From Lycocorax pyrrhopterus obiensis (lineage: Eukaryota > Chordata > Aves > Passeriformes > Paradisaeidae), in the NCBI GenBank assembly GCA_014706295.1, contig JACSVZ010000008.1:14038159-14102158 (forward strand): a stretch of 64,000 nt of DNA, read 5' to 3'. Under the pieces are notes generated by a model. The model did no database searches, had not been told where the DNA came from, and saw only the letters and a program-made list of their open reading frames with translations. Shown here piece after piece: positions 38,113-48,935 of this stretch. Made by a program: the position numbers and the translations under genes. Numbering within the stretch: position 1 is the stretch's first letter; every line of letters starts with the position of its first letter.

Positions 38113-38377
38113 TTGGAAAGAACTATACTGATGCTTAACTCACCCAACAATCTTTTTTTTCCTCCACTAATAAATCCTTCTACCGAATATTTGCACATTT
38201 TTGCTTCCGTATTTCCCGTTCAATCCACATGCAGAGCCCTCACCTTTCTGACACCACTCCTTCTGCAAACACACATTCTAGTCAGCAAAAATAACATTGC
38301 CTACCCATCACTGAGAACAAATAAATGAATTAACTCAGACATAATTCTCCTCTAGGTTTTCCTAGTGCATTTTGCAT

Positions 38378-38480
38378 TGTCTGTCTACTTAGATTACAAG
38401 CCCCTCAGAGCAAGGACACATCGTCTTGTTTGACTTGTACAGCTCTGAGCACACTGTTTGCACATAAATAATATTAACAC
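38378..38480 (+). mobile_element. Ancient LINE/SINE 3' tail (L2/MIR/CR1 class)
   Basis: 'gtctacttagattacaagcc', 'cctcagagcaaggacacatc', 'ttgacttgtacagctctgag' and 'cacactgtttgcacataaa' match, in order, the classic amniote retroposon tail with landmarks 'agattgtaagctc', 'gggcagggac' and 'tgtacagcgcctagcaca'. The tail is shared by several old families in reptiles, birds and mammals, so I do not assign a family. The short open frames over it are not genes. Confidence 0.55.
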
Positions 38481-39035
38481 CAATGATAATACTGGTTTGG
38501 CCAGTCTCAATGCACATGAAAATGAGGCAGCAAGTGCTTCTATTTTTCTTTTTCACATAAGGAAATGTCATATTTCTTCTCATTTTTCAGGGACTTACAA
38601 ACCTAATGGAACTGCATGTACCAAGGCTCTGAATGTTTAATGCTTTTGCTGAAAAGCACTATGTGTTCATGCAGGAGAAGCAGCAGGACAAATATTTTCA
38701 CACATTTTCAGATAGCTGAGCGAAACCGGCTCCACCAGAATTTACAGTTGAAGACTACCAGAATTTACAACTTGTGAAATTGTGGCTGTCTGTATTTTCT
38801 CATTACAGTGTGCTTGCCAGAGATAGAGAAGGTGGGGGTTTTTTTCCCTTTTTTTTTCTTTTTTTTTGCCATCTACTGTCGCACTACTTCCTAGTTAAAC
38901 CTTGTCTCAAGTTATCAACACTCTCTGGAGAGATAAGCTTCTTCTCACTTACAACCTGTCACTAATAATCGAACTTTCAAGACTCCATCTCGAAAAGAGA
39001 CTACTGGAGGCACACAGGTCACAGGAATTAACTGC
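38481..39035. other. Non-coding sequence, no gene seen
   Basis: Contains a duplicated 13-mer, 'accagaatttaca', at 38734-38746 and 38757-38769 (period 23), and a T-rich tract at about 38836-38868. Frames here encode runs of phenylalanine from the T tract and are not genes. Confidence 0.55.
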
Positions 39036-39510
39036 CACCAGTCCTTGCAGAAAACTAAGCTCATCAATCTATAGCTTCTCGTCATAATTAGAATAACGGC
39101 TTCGAAAATTTGGGCTGATGTTGACTCGGTCTTATGCCACAAAGACCACTGATTAAAATCTTGGTGTGAAAGTTAATGATAAGTGCTGGTGGCGTTGTCG
39201 TGGAGACAGGGACAAACAATTCCCTTGCCGTGACATTTTCAATGTCCTGCAGAAGAAAAACTGTCCTCTTTAGTGTGGCACTGTATGAAGCTTATTTATG
39301 GCTACAGGGCTTGCTGGATTGATGACTGTCGTAACACACTGTCAAATCCTTTACTGACACATTCATTTTTTGAGCCCCTGGTGTGGCAGAAATAAAACAC
39401 AACAAAAATGTGGAAGTATTATTTATCAGTTTCTGTTTGAGTAAATAGCGGATGAAATAAATTTGGTATATGTTTGTACCCAGATGTGCACACAACTCTC
39501 TACATTTATT
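39036..39510. promoter_or_regulatory. Candidate conserved non-coding block with retained CpGs
   Basis: A block of unusual texture: CpGs are retained ('atctcgaaaagag', 'taacggcttcgaaaatt', 'ttgactcggtc', 'ggtggcgttgtcgtgg', 'cttgccgtgac', 'actgtcgtaac', 'aatagcggatg') in AT-rich surroundings, with no simple repeats. Homeodomain- and SOX-type cores ('aagttaatgataagtgctgg', 'gggacaaacaattccc') are frequent. It has no convincing open frame; the longest are 65-67 codons on -. I judge it the block most likely to align across distant vertebrates, but this rests on composition only. Confidence 0.3.
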
Positions 39511-42346
39511 AAATGCACAAGAAACAAAAAGTACTTAATGCAGTTGAAGATTCTCTTGTAGTTTTTGACTGCGGTTTTGCAATGGATTTTAACAGACAAA
39601 ACCCAAAGCTAGTGTAGTTAAAGCTTTAGGAATACAGCTTTGATTGCACTGTGTCCATAGCAAAATACAGTATATTGCACACTTGGCATTAAAATTTAAG
39701 AACATCAGAAGCATGATCTTTGTTTTGATACTGCATTTCAGAAAGTTAGGCAGAGGTTGCCATGAGCCCACTGACAATAGCATGCTCTAACGTTAATATC
39801 TGCAGCATTATTTTTATCACTTTGAAATTAGAAGGTGATCCTTCTGTCTTCTCTTGCAGATAAAATTTGTTTCCTTCCCTTTAAGTATAGTGAGCATTAT
39901 TTGTTAGCTTTAAGGCTCTTGTTAACTACCTGCAGCTTTTACAAAGCACCAGTTAACCATTATAAGAATATCACTCTGGACTACAACAAGTAAATTTACA
40001 GTCAGATCATCATCAGAGAGAGCTCAAAATGTATGTCTGAAACCTCTGCGCTGAACGTACTCAAAAGTTTCCATACATAGATTTTACATACTGATCACAT
40101 TTTCAGGAATTGTGCCTGCTTTAGCTGCCAGGTTCAAAATGATTAAAAGAGGATTCCTCTGCTTCAAAACTCAGAAGCACTTTTGTCTGTCTATGGAGGA
40201 AAAAAATAAAAGTCCAAGATTTACTCATTCCCCGTATTACAAAAAGAAAATAAATCCACTGTTGTCTTCTCTCCCTTTGTTCAAAGGACTCCTCTTTAAA
40301 AATATTTAAAAATATTTATTGCATCTCTTCTAAGTAAAAAAATCCTGGGGGAGGGAGGTGTCAGATTAGCACACTGGTCTTTCACGACACTTAAATACAA
40401 AGTGAGTGAGCAAAAGGTTGCTCTCTGTACTCAGTAATTGCAATTCCATCAATGTTACCTACAGATACAGCAGAACACAGTGAGAAAGTTCTACATATAA
40501 AAGGAAATCAAAATCAAAATTTAGTGACTGAGCATGATTAAGACTTTGTATGTGTAATCTGAAAATGTGATAGCTAAATGGATGTTCTTTAACCCTCAGG
40601 AGCTGACTTACCTTACCTACCATCTATGTACTTCCTCCCACTCATCCCCAGTTCCACAGCATTCCCACCACACAACATGATTTAATATACATATCTCAGC
40701 CATGGAAATGCTCTTAGGATGTTTACATGGAAGTGTCTTCAAACCTGGACCCAGACAAATCATTGCTTCCCTCAACATTGGGTGTTGGTCAATTGTAATA
40801 ATTGTTATTTATAGCCTTTGAATATTCTCTGCCCGTATTATTTTGGCTTACAGCTTCAGATTTCGGGCTTTAAAAAGGCAAAGGATCCAAACTAAGAGGT
40901 AGATCTCTAATCTAGTATTTGATAACTACTAGCATACACTACCAATGCTGCAAGTCCCATCAGTAATTTAAGTATGTAAATAAAGTGCAAGTTTCTCAAG
41001 ACATTTAGGGATTTCTAACAAAGTGCTATAATTTACTTCACAAAACATTATGAAATAATTTTAGTCAAGGAAATTAAGAATTGATCCTCCAGAGCTATCA
41101 AAAAGAAAAGAAAAAGAGAGAGTCCTATTTTAATAAAATTAAATCCTTCAGATTTCTTAGGAAACTTTGTAAAGCTTCAGCTAGTACTAAACCATATTAA
41201 TACATGAGGTGGTTTAGAATTATTTGAATTTCTCAGCTGCAGCATTCAACCCTTCAAGTCAATATACACCAAAATAAATCTGCCTCTTGACAAATTCAAG
41301 TTCCAAACACACATATCTAACTGATACAACAGAAATTGTCACCAATTATTCCTTTTTCAACTCTGTAAACTATATACAGATATTTCAGGTTAATGTATGT
41401 AGTAAGTGCTGCACAGTTTCTTGTAAAGATTTGTGACAAAATGTCAGTCTTTAATTTTCTTCACTTTGTTGGTTTGCAACTCAAACTTATAATGTGAAAG
41501 TGTTTTTTAAAGAGGGGGAATTAAAGTGGTCTAAAATGGTTATAAAATACAGTTTATAACCTTCTTATGCCTGATGAAAAAGCTGAGTCCACCACATGGT
41601 AACTCTGGGTGACTAAACAGATTGTCAAATATATTAAAAAAAACCCCAAAAAACAAAACCCAACCAAAAAAACCTCTAACAGTCAGTTTTAATTTTTTCA
41701 TGGCCATCAGCTTTTCTTGTCCTATTAGTTACCATAACAGCAACACAGTGTTGAGCAAAATACCAGAAGCTTTCATTAGAACCATTAACATAATTTGATA
41801 ACTGATGGTATTTGATTTCTGACTTTTGAACTTTGAGTTAAAGCTTGGTGTAAGATATAATCTCACTGATTGGATGTTTTTTAAAATATGATCACTTCAA
41901 GTTATATTTCTTTGTTAACTGTAATTAATGTTCACATTTGTCACAAATTATATTATTTAAGAAAGAGGCAATAACGATGAAAGATGTGACAATGTTAAAC
42001 CCATGTTGTCTTCCCCCAAATGATTAAGCCCTAATTTAAGGATTGCTCAAAATAAACTGGAACCATGCACGCAGTAATGAATACATACAAATAAGAACTT
42101 TTCAATAAAGTATTAATGGTTTTGCTTCACTTAAAAACAAATTAAAAGTTTAATACTAAATCCATCTATGCCAGATGCTTTAGAGCCATGTTCAGGATGT
42201 TCTACTTATAATACAGTATTCAGTTACACACTCTTTTCCTGATCTTTAAATACAGTCAAAGTAGTAAGGAGAGCTTTTTCACCTCCTGTATCTACTGGTG
42301 TGAGTAGGGATCTACAGACTGATAGAAGCTTCCCCTCTGCCCACAG
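39511..42346. other. Non-coding AT-rich sequence, no gene seen
   Basis: No recognisable gene, RNA or CR1. Contains a tandem 'tttaaaaata' duplication near 40296-40316, a purine tract near 41101-41121 and the A/CCCC tract at 41635-41673. Confidence 0.6.
41635..41673 (+). repeat. A-tract/CCCC repeat
   Basis: A8-CCCC-A6 followed by degenerate 'caaaacccaacc' and another A7-CC unit. Same motif family as at 11696-11733. Confidence 0.7.
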
Positions 42347-42474
42347 TTCTTGCAATCATAAACTTTCTCTGCTCGCTCAGCATTTGGCCGCATTGGTGTT
42401 AAAGTCTGAGCTCATAAGGCTTGCCTCCTGGGAGGGTGCCTCGGTCGGGTACCTGCTCTGTGCTGCCAGAGCAG
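42347..42474 (+). other. Candidate exon (splice-site bounded), product unknown
   Basis: A pyrimidine-rich tract ending 'cttcccctctgcccacag' gives a textbook acceptor before 42347, with a branch-like 'actgata' about 25 bases upstream. The end 'gagcag' followed by 'gtgaga' gives a strong donor at 42475. The 128-base interval retains several CpGs and is GC-richer than its flanks. One frame is open throughout (part of the open frame 42300-42509), while the other two contain stops. The peptide has no domain I recognise, so a long non-coding RNA exon is at least as likely as a protein exon. It could also be a chance pair of sites; no neighbouring exon was found. Confidence 0.25.
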
Positions 42475-42476
42475 GT
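42451..42476. other. Perfect 10-bp hairpin over the candidate splice donor
   Basis: 'acctgctctg' (42451-42460) pairs perfectly with 'cagagcaggt' (42467-42476) around the 6-nt loop 'tgctgc'. The GT of the candidate donor (42475-42476) lies at the base of the stem, so RNA folding would occlude it if the site is used. Confidence 0.75.
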
Positions 42477-44915
42477 GAGATGATAAGGGTAGGCAGTTTT
42501 CTCTCGTAACCAGGCTCGAGAAGCTCATGTTTGTGTGCAGATCACTGTGGGGATGTGTCCAGGTCAGTTATTGCAAGCCATGTGCCTCTTTAGTATGGCA
42601 AGCAAAGGACTGCAATATAAATACAAGGTTTTGAAAGCCATTTTTGTATTGACAAATGAGTGAATAAGGTGGCAGGGGGAGGGACATTTTTATTTAACTT
42701 GGTCAGGTTAAGGACCTGAAACAGACTTTAAGGTTCAAAATGTCCTATGTGCATACAGCAAACTAACTGTCCTGCAACAATAATTGCATATAATGCATCA
42801 TCTATGTCATATCAATGACCCTCTTTGCTAGGCACTGTATACAATCATACAGAGGCTTTGAATGGACATTTATGGGATCTTTATTAGTAATATAAATCCT
42901 ACATCATCACAGCTGCATTAAAAAATGCAAAGTTAAACACACTGTCATCTTACAAAGATTTCAGTTGGGTTCACTGGGGACCATAAAAACAAATGCTCAC
43001 ATTCAGACCCTTTGGCAAAACTGTAAATGCCAGAAATAGTCAAAATTTTCAAAACTTTAAAACATACTAATCTAAAATGCTTTGGAGAAAGGGAAAGGGT
43101 GAAAAAGAAGCAAGATGATGTGGCTTTATTTTTAGTCAGAAATCACATTTTCATCTAGCCTTGAAAAATAATTTTGTGATATCAATTCATCATTAGCATG
43201 CATTAAGCCTTCAAAAGTGAGAAGGGCTTATAAAATTTTTAAGTAATTTTATACATAATATTCTTCTAAACAGTGATTCAGTAGGCATAGAATGTAGTGA
43301 AGTCAATACAAGAATACTTAATTTTTAAAGAGAATTGGTTTTTTTCTAATTTCCAAGAGGAAGCTAATGAAAATGACTTAATACTCTTACATTCAAAAAC
43401 ATTTAAACAAAAGGAACATGGCAAGAGAAATTCCACACCTCACCCACCTGTCTGGAGGTAACATTAAACCAACTTTTTCCAGATTTCTTAGACTTGAATT
43501 TAAGGATTGTGTGTTTCAACAGGAATATTCTCCATTAGGAATTTGTACTTCTTAATCCTCTCTGAAAACACCTGATACAAGGGCAGGGCTCTTACTTCCC
43601 TTAGATTTGAAATGTCTGCCATGACTTTAAGTGGCAGTCTGGCAAAGGACAGAGATTTAGGTTTTGGAGTCCACTGCAGTAAAATCTGTCTCAGCAGTGT
43701 GTGGTTGGAGAAAAAAAGGCTCAATACATATTATTTAAATTAAAAAAGGATTCCAACATACAGGGCTGAAGTCAAGTCACTGAAACATACTGCCTGCTGG
43801 TATCATGTCCCGTGAAGTGGGCAGTGACACAACTGCACGGCTGTTCTTTGTCATCACAGTTGTTGCCATAGTGTCTCCTCTGCAGCTGATACAATCATGT
43901 ATGCCACTATTAAAAAATAATTACTCTTCCATGCATAAAACACCTTCACTGCAAAGATAAAATATAGTTTGGATCCCACTTCATATTTTGCTTAAAAGTT
44001 CTTTCAACTTCCTGGCACAATGAACCTCTCTAAATCTCAACGCAGTATTAATCATTATAAGAATTTCCTTACACTTACTGTAATACCAATTTGCTACAGG
44101 ATGAATACATTTCAATTTTTCTAATGAAAAACTTTAATTTCTAGAATTTATAAGACACAACTGTCACAGAACTCAAACTGTGCAACAAATATTGCTTTGT
44201 CTTCGATTTTTTTTTGCCATAAGAACAATTGAGAGATGAAAGAAACACTGAAACCATATTGATGTCATAGAAGACTGCAGAAGGAAATACTTAATGAAAA
44301 GCCAATCCATTGAGAGATTTTTCAGAAAGCAAAGTCCATGCCATATTGTCGTTGTTTTTGACTCAGAAACAAACAATAAGAAGGATAGTTGGGTATTAAG
44401 AAACCTGACAGTTTAGTAAAATACACACTATTAGAACATATACGTTATATGCTCATAGAGTTTAATAGGGAAAGCAAAAGCTGCACACACAAGCAAAGCA
44501 CAACAAGGAATTAATTCACTGCTTCCCATGGGCAGGCAGGTGTTCAGCCATCTCCAGGCGAGCAGGGCCCTACCATGTGTAACGGTGATTTGGGAGGACA
44601 AGCACCATAACTCCAAATGTTCCCGCCTTCCTCCTTCGTCCCACCACTTTATCTACAGAGCATGATGTCACATGGTCTGGAATATCCCTTTGGTCACTTT
44701 GGGTCACCTGTCCCGGCTGTGACTCCTCCCACCCTCCATGGCTGTACAACAAAGCCAAAAGACCTTGACTCTGTGTAAGCCCTGCTCAGCAACAACAGAA
44801 ACATCTCTGTATTATCAACTTTGTGTTCAGCAAAGTTGAACAAATTCAAAGATCAACAAATTCAAAACACAGCCTCATATCAGCCACTATGCAGACATAC
44901 ATGGGTATAGAAGGG
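42477..44915. other. Non-coding AT-rich sequence, no gene seen
   Basis: No recognisable gene or repeat family. 43130-43260 is unique, TAAT-rich sequence ('caattcatcattagcatgca') of the regulatory-like type. A 12-mer, 'aacaaattcaaa', is duplicated at 44839-44850 and 44855-44866. Open frames 44431-44758 on - lie in a slightly GC-richer patch and have no recognisable product. Confidence 0.55.
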
Positions 44916-44950
44916 TGCTGGTTTCAGTTGGAGTAGAGTTAATTTTCTTC
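44916..44950 (+). mobile_element. Possible start of an avian ERV LTR (short fragment)
   Basis: 'tgctggtttcagttggagta' followed by 'gagttaattttcttc' closely resembles the beginning of a widespread avian endogenous-retrovirus LTR ('ctggtttcggctgggatagagttaattttcttc'). The resemblance stops after about 35 bases. No further LTR text, primer-binding site or retroviral coding sequence is seen, so this is only a non-coding scrap. The family is not assigned. Confidence 0.5.
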
Positions 44951-47210
44951 ATCTTCATCTAGGACAAGCAGTGTGCACACCAAGCACTTACAAACACAAA
45001 CAGAAAATTCTCCTAGATGGACACAGGTTTTGAATACTGCAAAGCTTCATATTGCATAGAAATTACTTCGGTTATTCATGAAGTACCAAATATCCCCATA
45101 CAGGCAATGTACACAACATCATCCAGAAAGACACGAGAACATTGTATATAGAAGCAAAAAACACCTCCAAGCTAAAAAGCTTACACATAGTTTGCTCTAA
45201 TATATCAGTTGGGAAGATATGCAAAAAAAGAAACGTATTACTCTAACGCCTGAATGCTAAACTGTGAAGAAACCAAACAGAGGATATTCTCTGCTCCTAA
45301 GTGTTAGAAGGCGTCATCATTATTCTACCATACCAAAGAAAAAGAGACTATTAAATGTAATGCATAAAATAACATTTAGCAAGAAAATCAGGATAATTAC
45401 TTCACAAAAAGGACATTCAGTCAAGTTCTAAACCATTGCTCTGAATTGAGAATTACTTATGTCTAAGTTAAATCAAGTAAAACATCCTAAGCAGTCCCTT
45501 AAAGAACACTTGAAAATAACAGGAGGAACTACCTACCTCATCATGCCTTTTTTTTTTTTTTCCCTGTTAAAAACAGTGAATTGTTGGAGGTTTTGACATT
45601 ACCCTTCTTGTTTGCAAATTCACTCTGTTTATTGCAGGAACACAGATAAAGACAGTTTGGTTCCATAGAAGCAGAAATGAGCATTCAGGTTAGTTGGGTG
45701 TAAATCAAATTAGAAACCAGTACAGCTAAGAGTCAGGAACACACTCTGCTGGGAACTGTATAAGCACTACAACACAAAAACAAGGGCCATTAAAAAACTT
45801 TGAGTCCAAAAGGTTACAGTAAGAAAAACCTACTATACTTAGAGTAGAGGAAGGAATAACTGTCACTTGACATATAAAAAGTGCTACAACAAAAAAAAAA
45901 AATCAAGAAACGTTCACAAAAGGATAGTAAAGCACAGTTCAGAACCAGTACAGACATAGGCTGTCCTATTTGTTACACTACAAACCTGGAGAGCACATCT
46001 TTAAATGCTGCTTATTAGAATCCTGAATCATTCTCTGTCACTTCACAGACCCAACACTGATAATGTATTTCTTCATCACGAGTGGCAGAAATTATTTTGG
46101 AAAGTAAGAAGCAAGTCTGACAGATGTTCCTTACACGATCCTCTAAGTAGAACCACAACATAACATGAAGACTCTAGGTGAGTACGGTTTCCTACATGCT
46201 ACAATTCTAAGTGTCCCGTTCAGACAAGATGACGGTATCCACACAGGCCAGGTGGCAAAGAGAAATAAAAGTAAATTGTAATAAAAGATTGTCACAGAAT
46301 CAATGCCTCATACTTTAAAACTGAGCATTTTGGCTCTGCTTCAGCATTCATCAGCCAAAACCTATTATCCTATGACAATATTCCATTTCACTGATATCTA
46401 TTCATTATAAAATATATATATTTACAGTATTTGGAAGGTGATTTTTAATGCTGTGAATGCCCTTTAAAAGGAGACTATTTTAACATTATAGATTCCAAAT
46501 GACTAGTCAAGATATTCAATTCCCTGTTTAAATCTTTAAATATACTTAGGAATTCCTTATTTCAATGGGCTTTCTAATGCCTGTTCCTTTACTGTTTAAA
46601 TATATATTACAACGTAAAAAGAGAAAGGTCTTCATTAACTCATTGCACTAGGGGAACTCACCTTCTTTTTATGATATTAGTTTCAGTCATTAATCACAAT
46701 GCTTTACCAGTAACCAAGAAAAGTGACAATAATATTTATGTAGATCACTACACTTGAACTTTTCAGGTTTTGAAGAAGTCTAAGAGAGTTGGGCATCCCG
46801 ACATATTAAATTTGGAAATCATAACTCTGACTGGCATAGCAAACTCATTGCATTCTTCTCATAACCATAATACATTCTGAGTCTCAACCTCAGTTGCTTA
46901 CCTTATAAAAAGGCTTTTTCAAAAAAATTATCATCAACAAAAATCTTGTGGTGTTGATTTTTTTTTTCATCCTTAAGAATCCAATAGGAGAAATACAGCT
47001 TTTTTGTTTGTTTTTAGGAGGAAAAAAAATCTTTGTTTAGGCAGTATATTTAAGAAGAATTTTAAGAAGTGATAAAAGCAGTGAAGTCTAAAAACTGCAC
47101 AGAGAAAATATCTCGTAGCATCTGAGACTGAGCACAATATTATCAGTGTCAGCATACTGATGACCCAGATGGTATTTGTATGTTTGAAGTATGACATCTA
47201 TACTCCTCTG
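44951..47210. other. Non-coding AT-rich sequence, no gene seen
   Basis: No gene recognised. T14 run at 45548-45561, A12 run at 45891-45902 and a short AT microsatellite near 46409-46420. Confidence 0.6.
45548..45561. repeat. Poly-T run, 14 T
   Basis: Fourteen T residues followed by 'ccctg'. A simple homopolymer. Confidence 0.8.
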
Positions 47211-47480
47211 TCATCCAACACAAGTAATTAACAATAATCAAGTGGGTGTTAATTGGATATAATGGAACAATCTCCAGTCAGCCTGAGCCTACTATTTGCC
47301 TCTTACTAGTAATTATGAACACTAAGTACTCACGCTAATCTCCTTCTTCTCTCTGAAGCCAAACAGAGGTGCAGTATTTACTCAGCTGATAGCTTGTTTT
47401 GTCTGCAATTTAATCTGTTTTAAGCCAAGAAACTCATAATTTGCAGAGCCGTCACCAGCTGCCAGGATCACACAAAAGAA
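47211..47480. promoter_or_regulatory. Candidate enhancer-like conserved block
   Basis: Unique sequence with 'caagtaattaacaataatca', 'gtgttaattggatataatg', 'ctagtaattatgaac' and 'tctgcaatttaatctg', plus an E-box-containing 'ctcagctgatag' and a 'gtcaccagctgcc' segment. Homeodomain and SOX-type cores are close together and there is no simple repeat. A second block of similar character lies at 47690-47880. Suggestive of developmental regulatory DNA; not proven. Confidence 0.25.
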
Positions 47481-47689
47481 TTCAAGGACCTAGATGACAG
47501 CAATTCAGTATATATAATCCAGGGGAAAAAAAGAACAATCATTAATTAAACTGACCTGTTACAACCACAGTAGCCACAACACCTGGACATATAAACACTG
47601 AAAATTACCCATTTGTGTGACATCTGATAAGCTCATAACTCTGACCCATATTCGTCATCCCGAAAATGTGCTGTTAAAACACAAAACTT

Positions 47690-47880
47690 CCAAAGCTGCT
47701 GTTCTTTCACTATGCAAGACTGTAACAACCCTTTCGCTGATAGGAAAGTGAACAATCTCAGCCACATCAGTGTAGAATGTGCTCGGCTGTTTGATTACTA
47801 CTACTGTAGCAAATTGAAAGTATCTTATCAAGAGTGACCATTAGAAACGTATTACCAGCCATTAAGCAGATGGTTAGATA
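47690..47880. promoter_or_regulatory. Candidate conserved non-coding block
   Basis: Unique sequence retaining CpGs in 'ccctttcgctgatagg', 'gtgctcggctg' and 'gaaacgtattaccagcc', with GATA-like 'ctgatagg' and homeodomain-like 'gccattaagcag' sites. Separated from the block at 47211-47480 by about 200 bases. No open frame of note. Evidence is compositional only. Confidence 0.2.
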
Positions 47881-48833
47881 TTTTAAAATAGCTTTTACAT
47901 AGCAGTAGAGTCCAGACTAGTCAGCCTTATTTATGGTTCTATTAAAGGCAAAAAGGGAGAAAAATAATAAAAACAATGATTTTTTTTTTTCGTGGTGAAA
48001 GGGGTAATTTTTCAGTGGTTTTCAAGACCATTATGTAACCAATGTATAAATCAGAGAATTCAGTACAACATTTAAAACACACTTAAATGCTATGAAATCT
48101 ACATCCCTTGTAAAAAATAAGTCTTCCATCATTGTAAAAATTGGATTGATTCAACACATCAAAACATACAAAAGGTAGCACACCACATTAAGAAGATCAA
48201 TATAGACAAAAACTTTTAGGAATTATTCCCAAGGAATTGTTTGCATCATTTAATCCATCCCAAACTTTGTTTGATTTAAAAGGGATTGAATTGGTTTGTG
48301 CCAAGACAGATTTTTTTTCTTATGTTAAATGTATATGTCATCACTGTGCCAATAACTAAGACACGCATTGATTTACAGAAATTATATGCTATTTGGAATA
48401 CAATTACTGATTGATGCAGAAGGCCAGAAACACAGGCCATTAAGTACCATTATATTATTGATTCCATGTTTAAATTTGGGAAAATCACTCTATATATGAT
48501 GAGAATCCTGCAATTTTCCCATGCCAGTTCACATCTGCAGTTGGGGCTTCAACTTACAGAGTTTAGAAAGGAAATAGAATCATATTTTAGAATCAGCTTT
48601 TAAATCAAATACCACAAAGCAAAAAGGAGAGCAAATCTCAATACACAAACAGTACCTTAACAAAAATAATATTCAAACATTTTAGTGACACCTCCTAATC
48701 CTTTACTGAAAAGAAAAAAAAAGTATTCTACAGAAGAAATACAGGCAAGTTTAGCTATACCAACCAAAATTTTCAGAAATAAAATCATACTTTGCAGCTA
48801 TCATATCCACCCTTCCCCCATTATGGAGTTAGT

Positions 48834-48935
48834 GATCACAGAATGGATCAGGTTGGAAGGGACCACAGTGGACCATCTGGTCCAACCTTTGTACTCAAGC
48901 AGGGTCATCCTAGAGAATAATTTCCGTGGTGTCTT
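48834..48935 (-). mobile_element. CR1 LINE 3'-end fragment, reverse strand
   Basis: 'atcacagaatggatcaggtt', 'ggaagggaccacagtggacc', 'atctggtccaacctttg' and 'ctcaagcagggtcatcctag' are the reverse complement of the last ~100 bases of an avian CR1. The similarity fades by about 48935. It falls inside the + strand open frame 48685-49026 (113 codons), which is therefore partly repeat-derived and not a gene. Confidence 0.88.
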
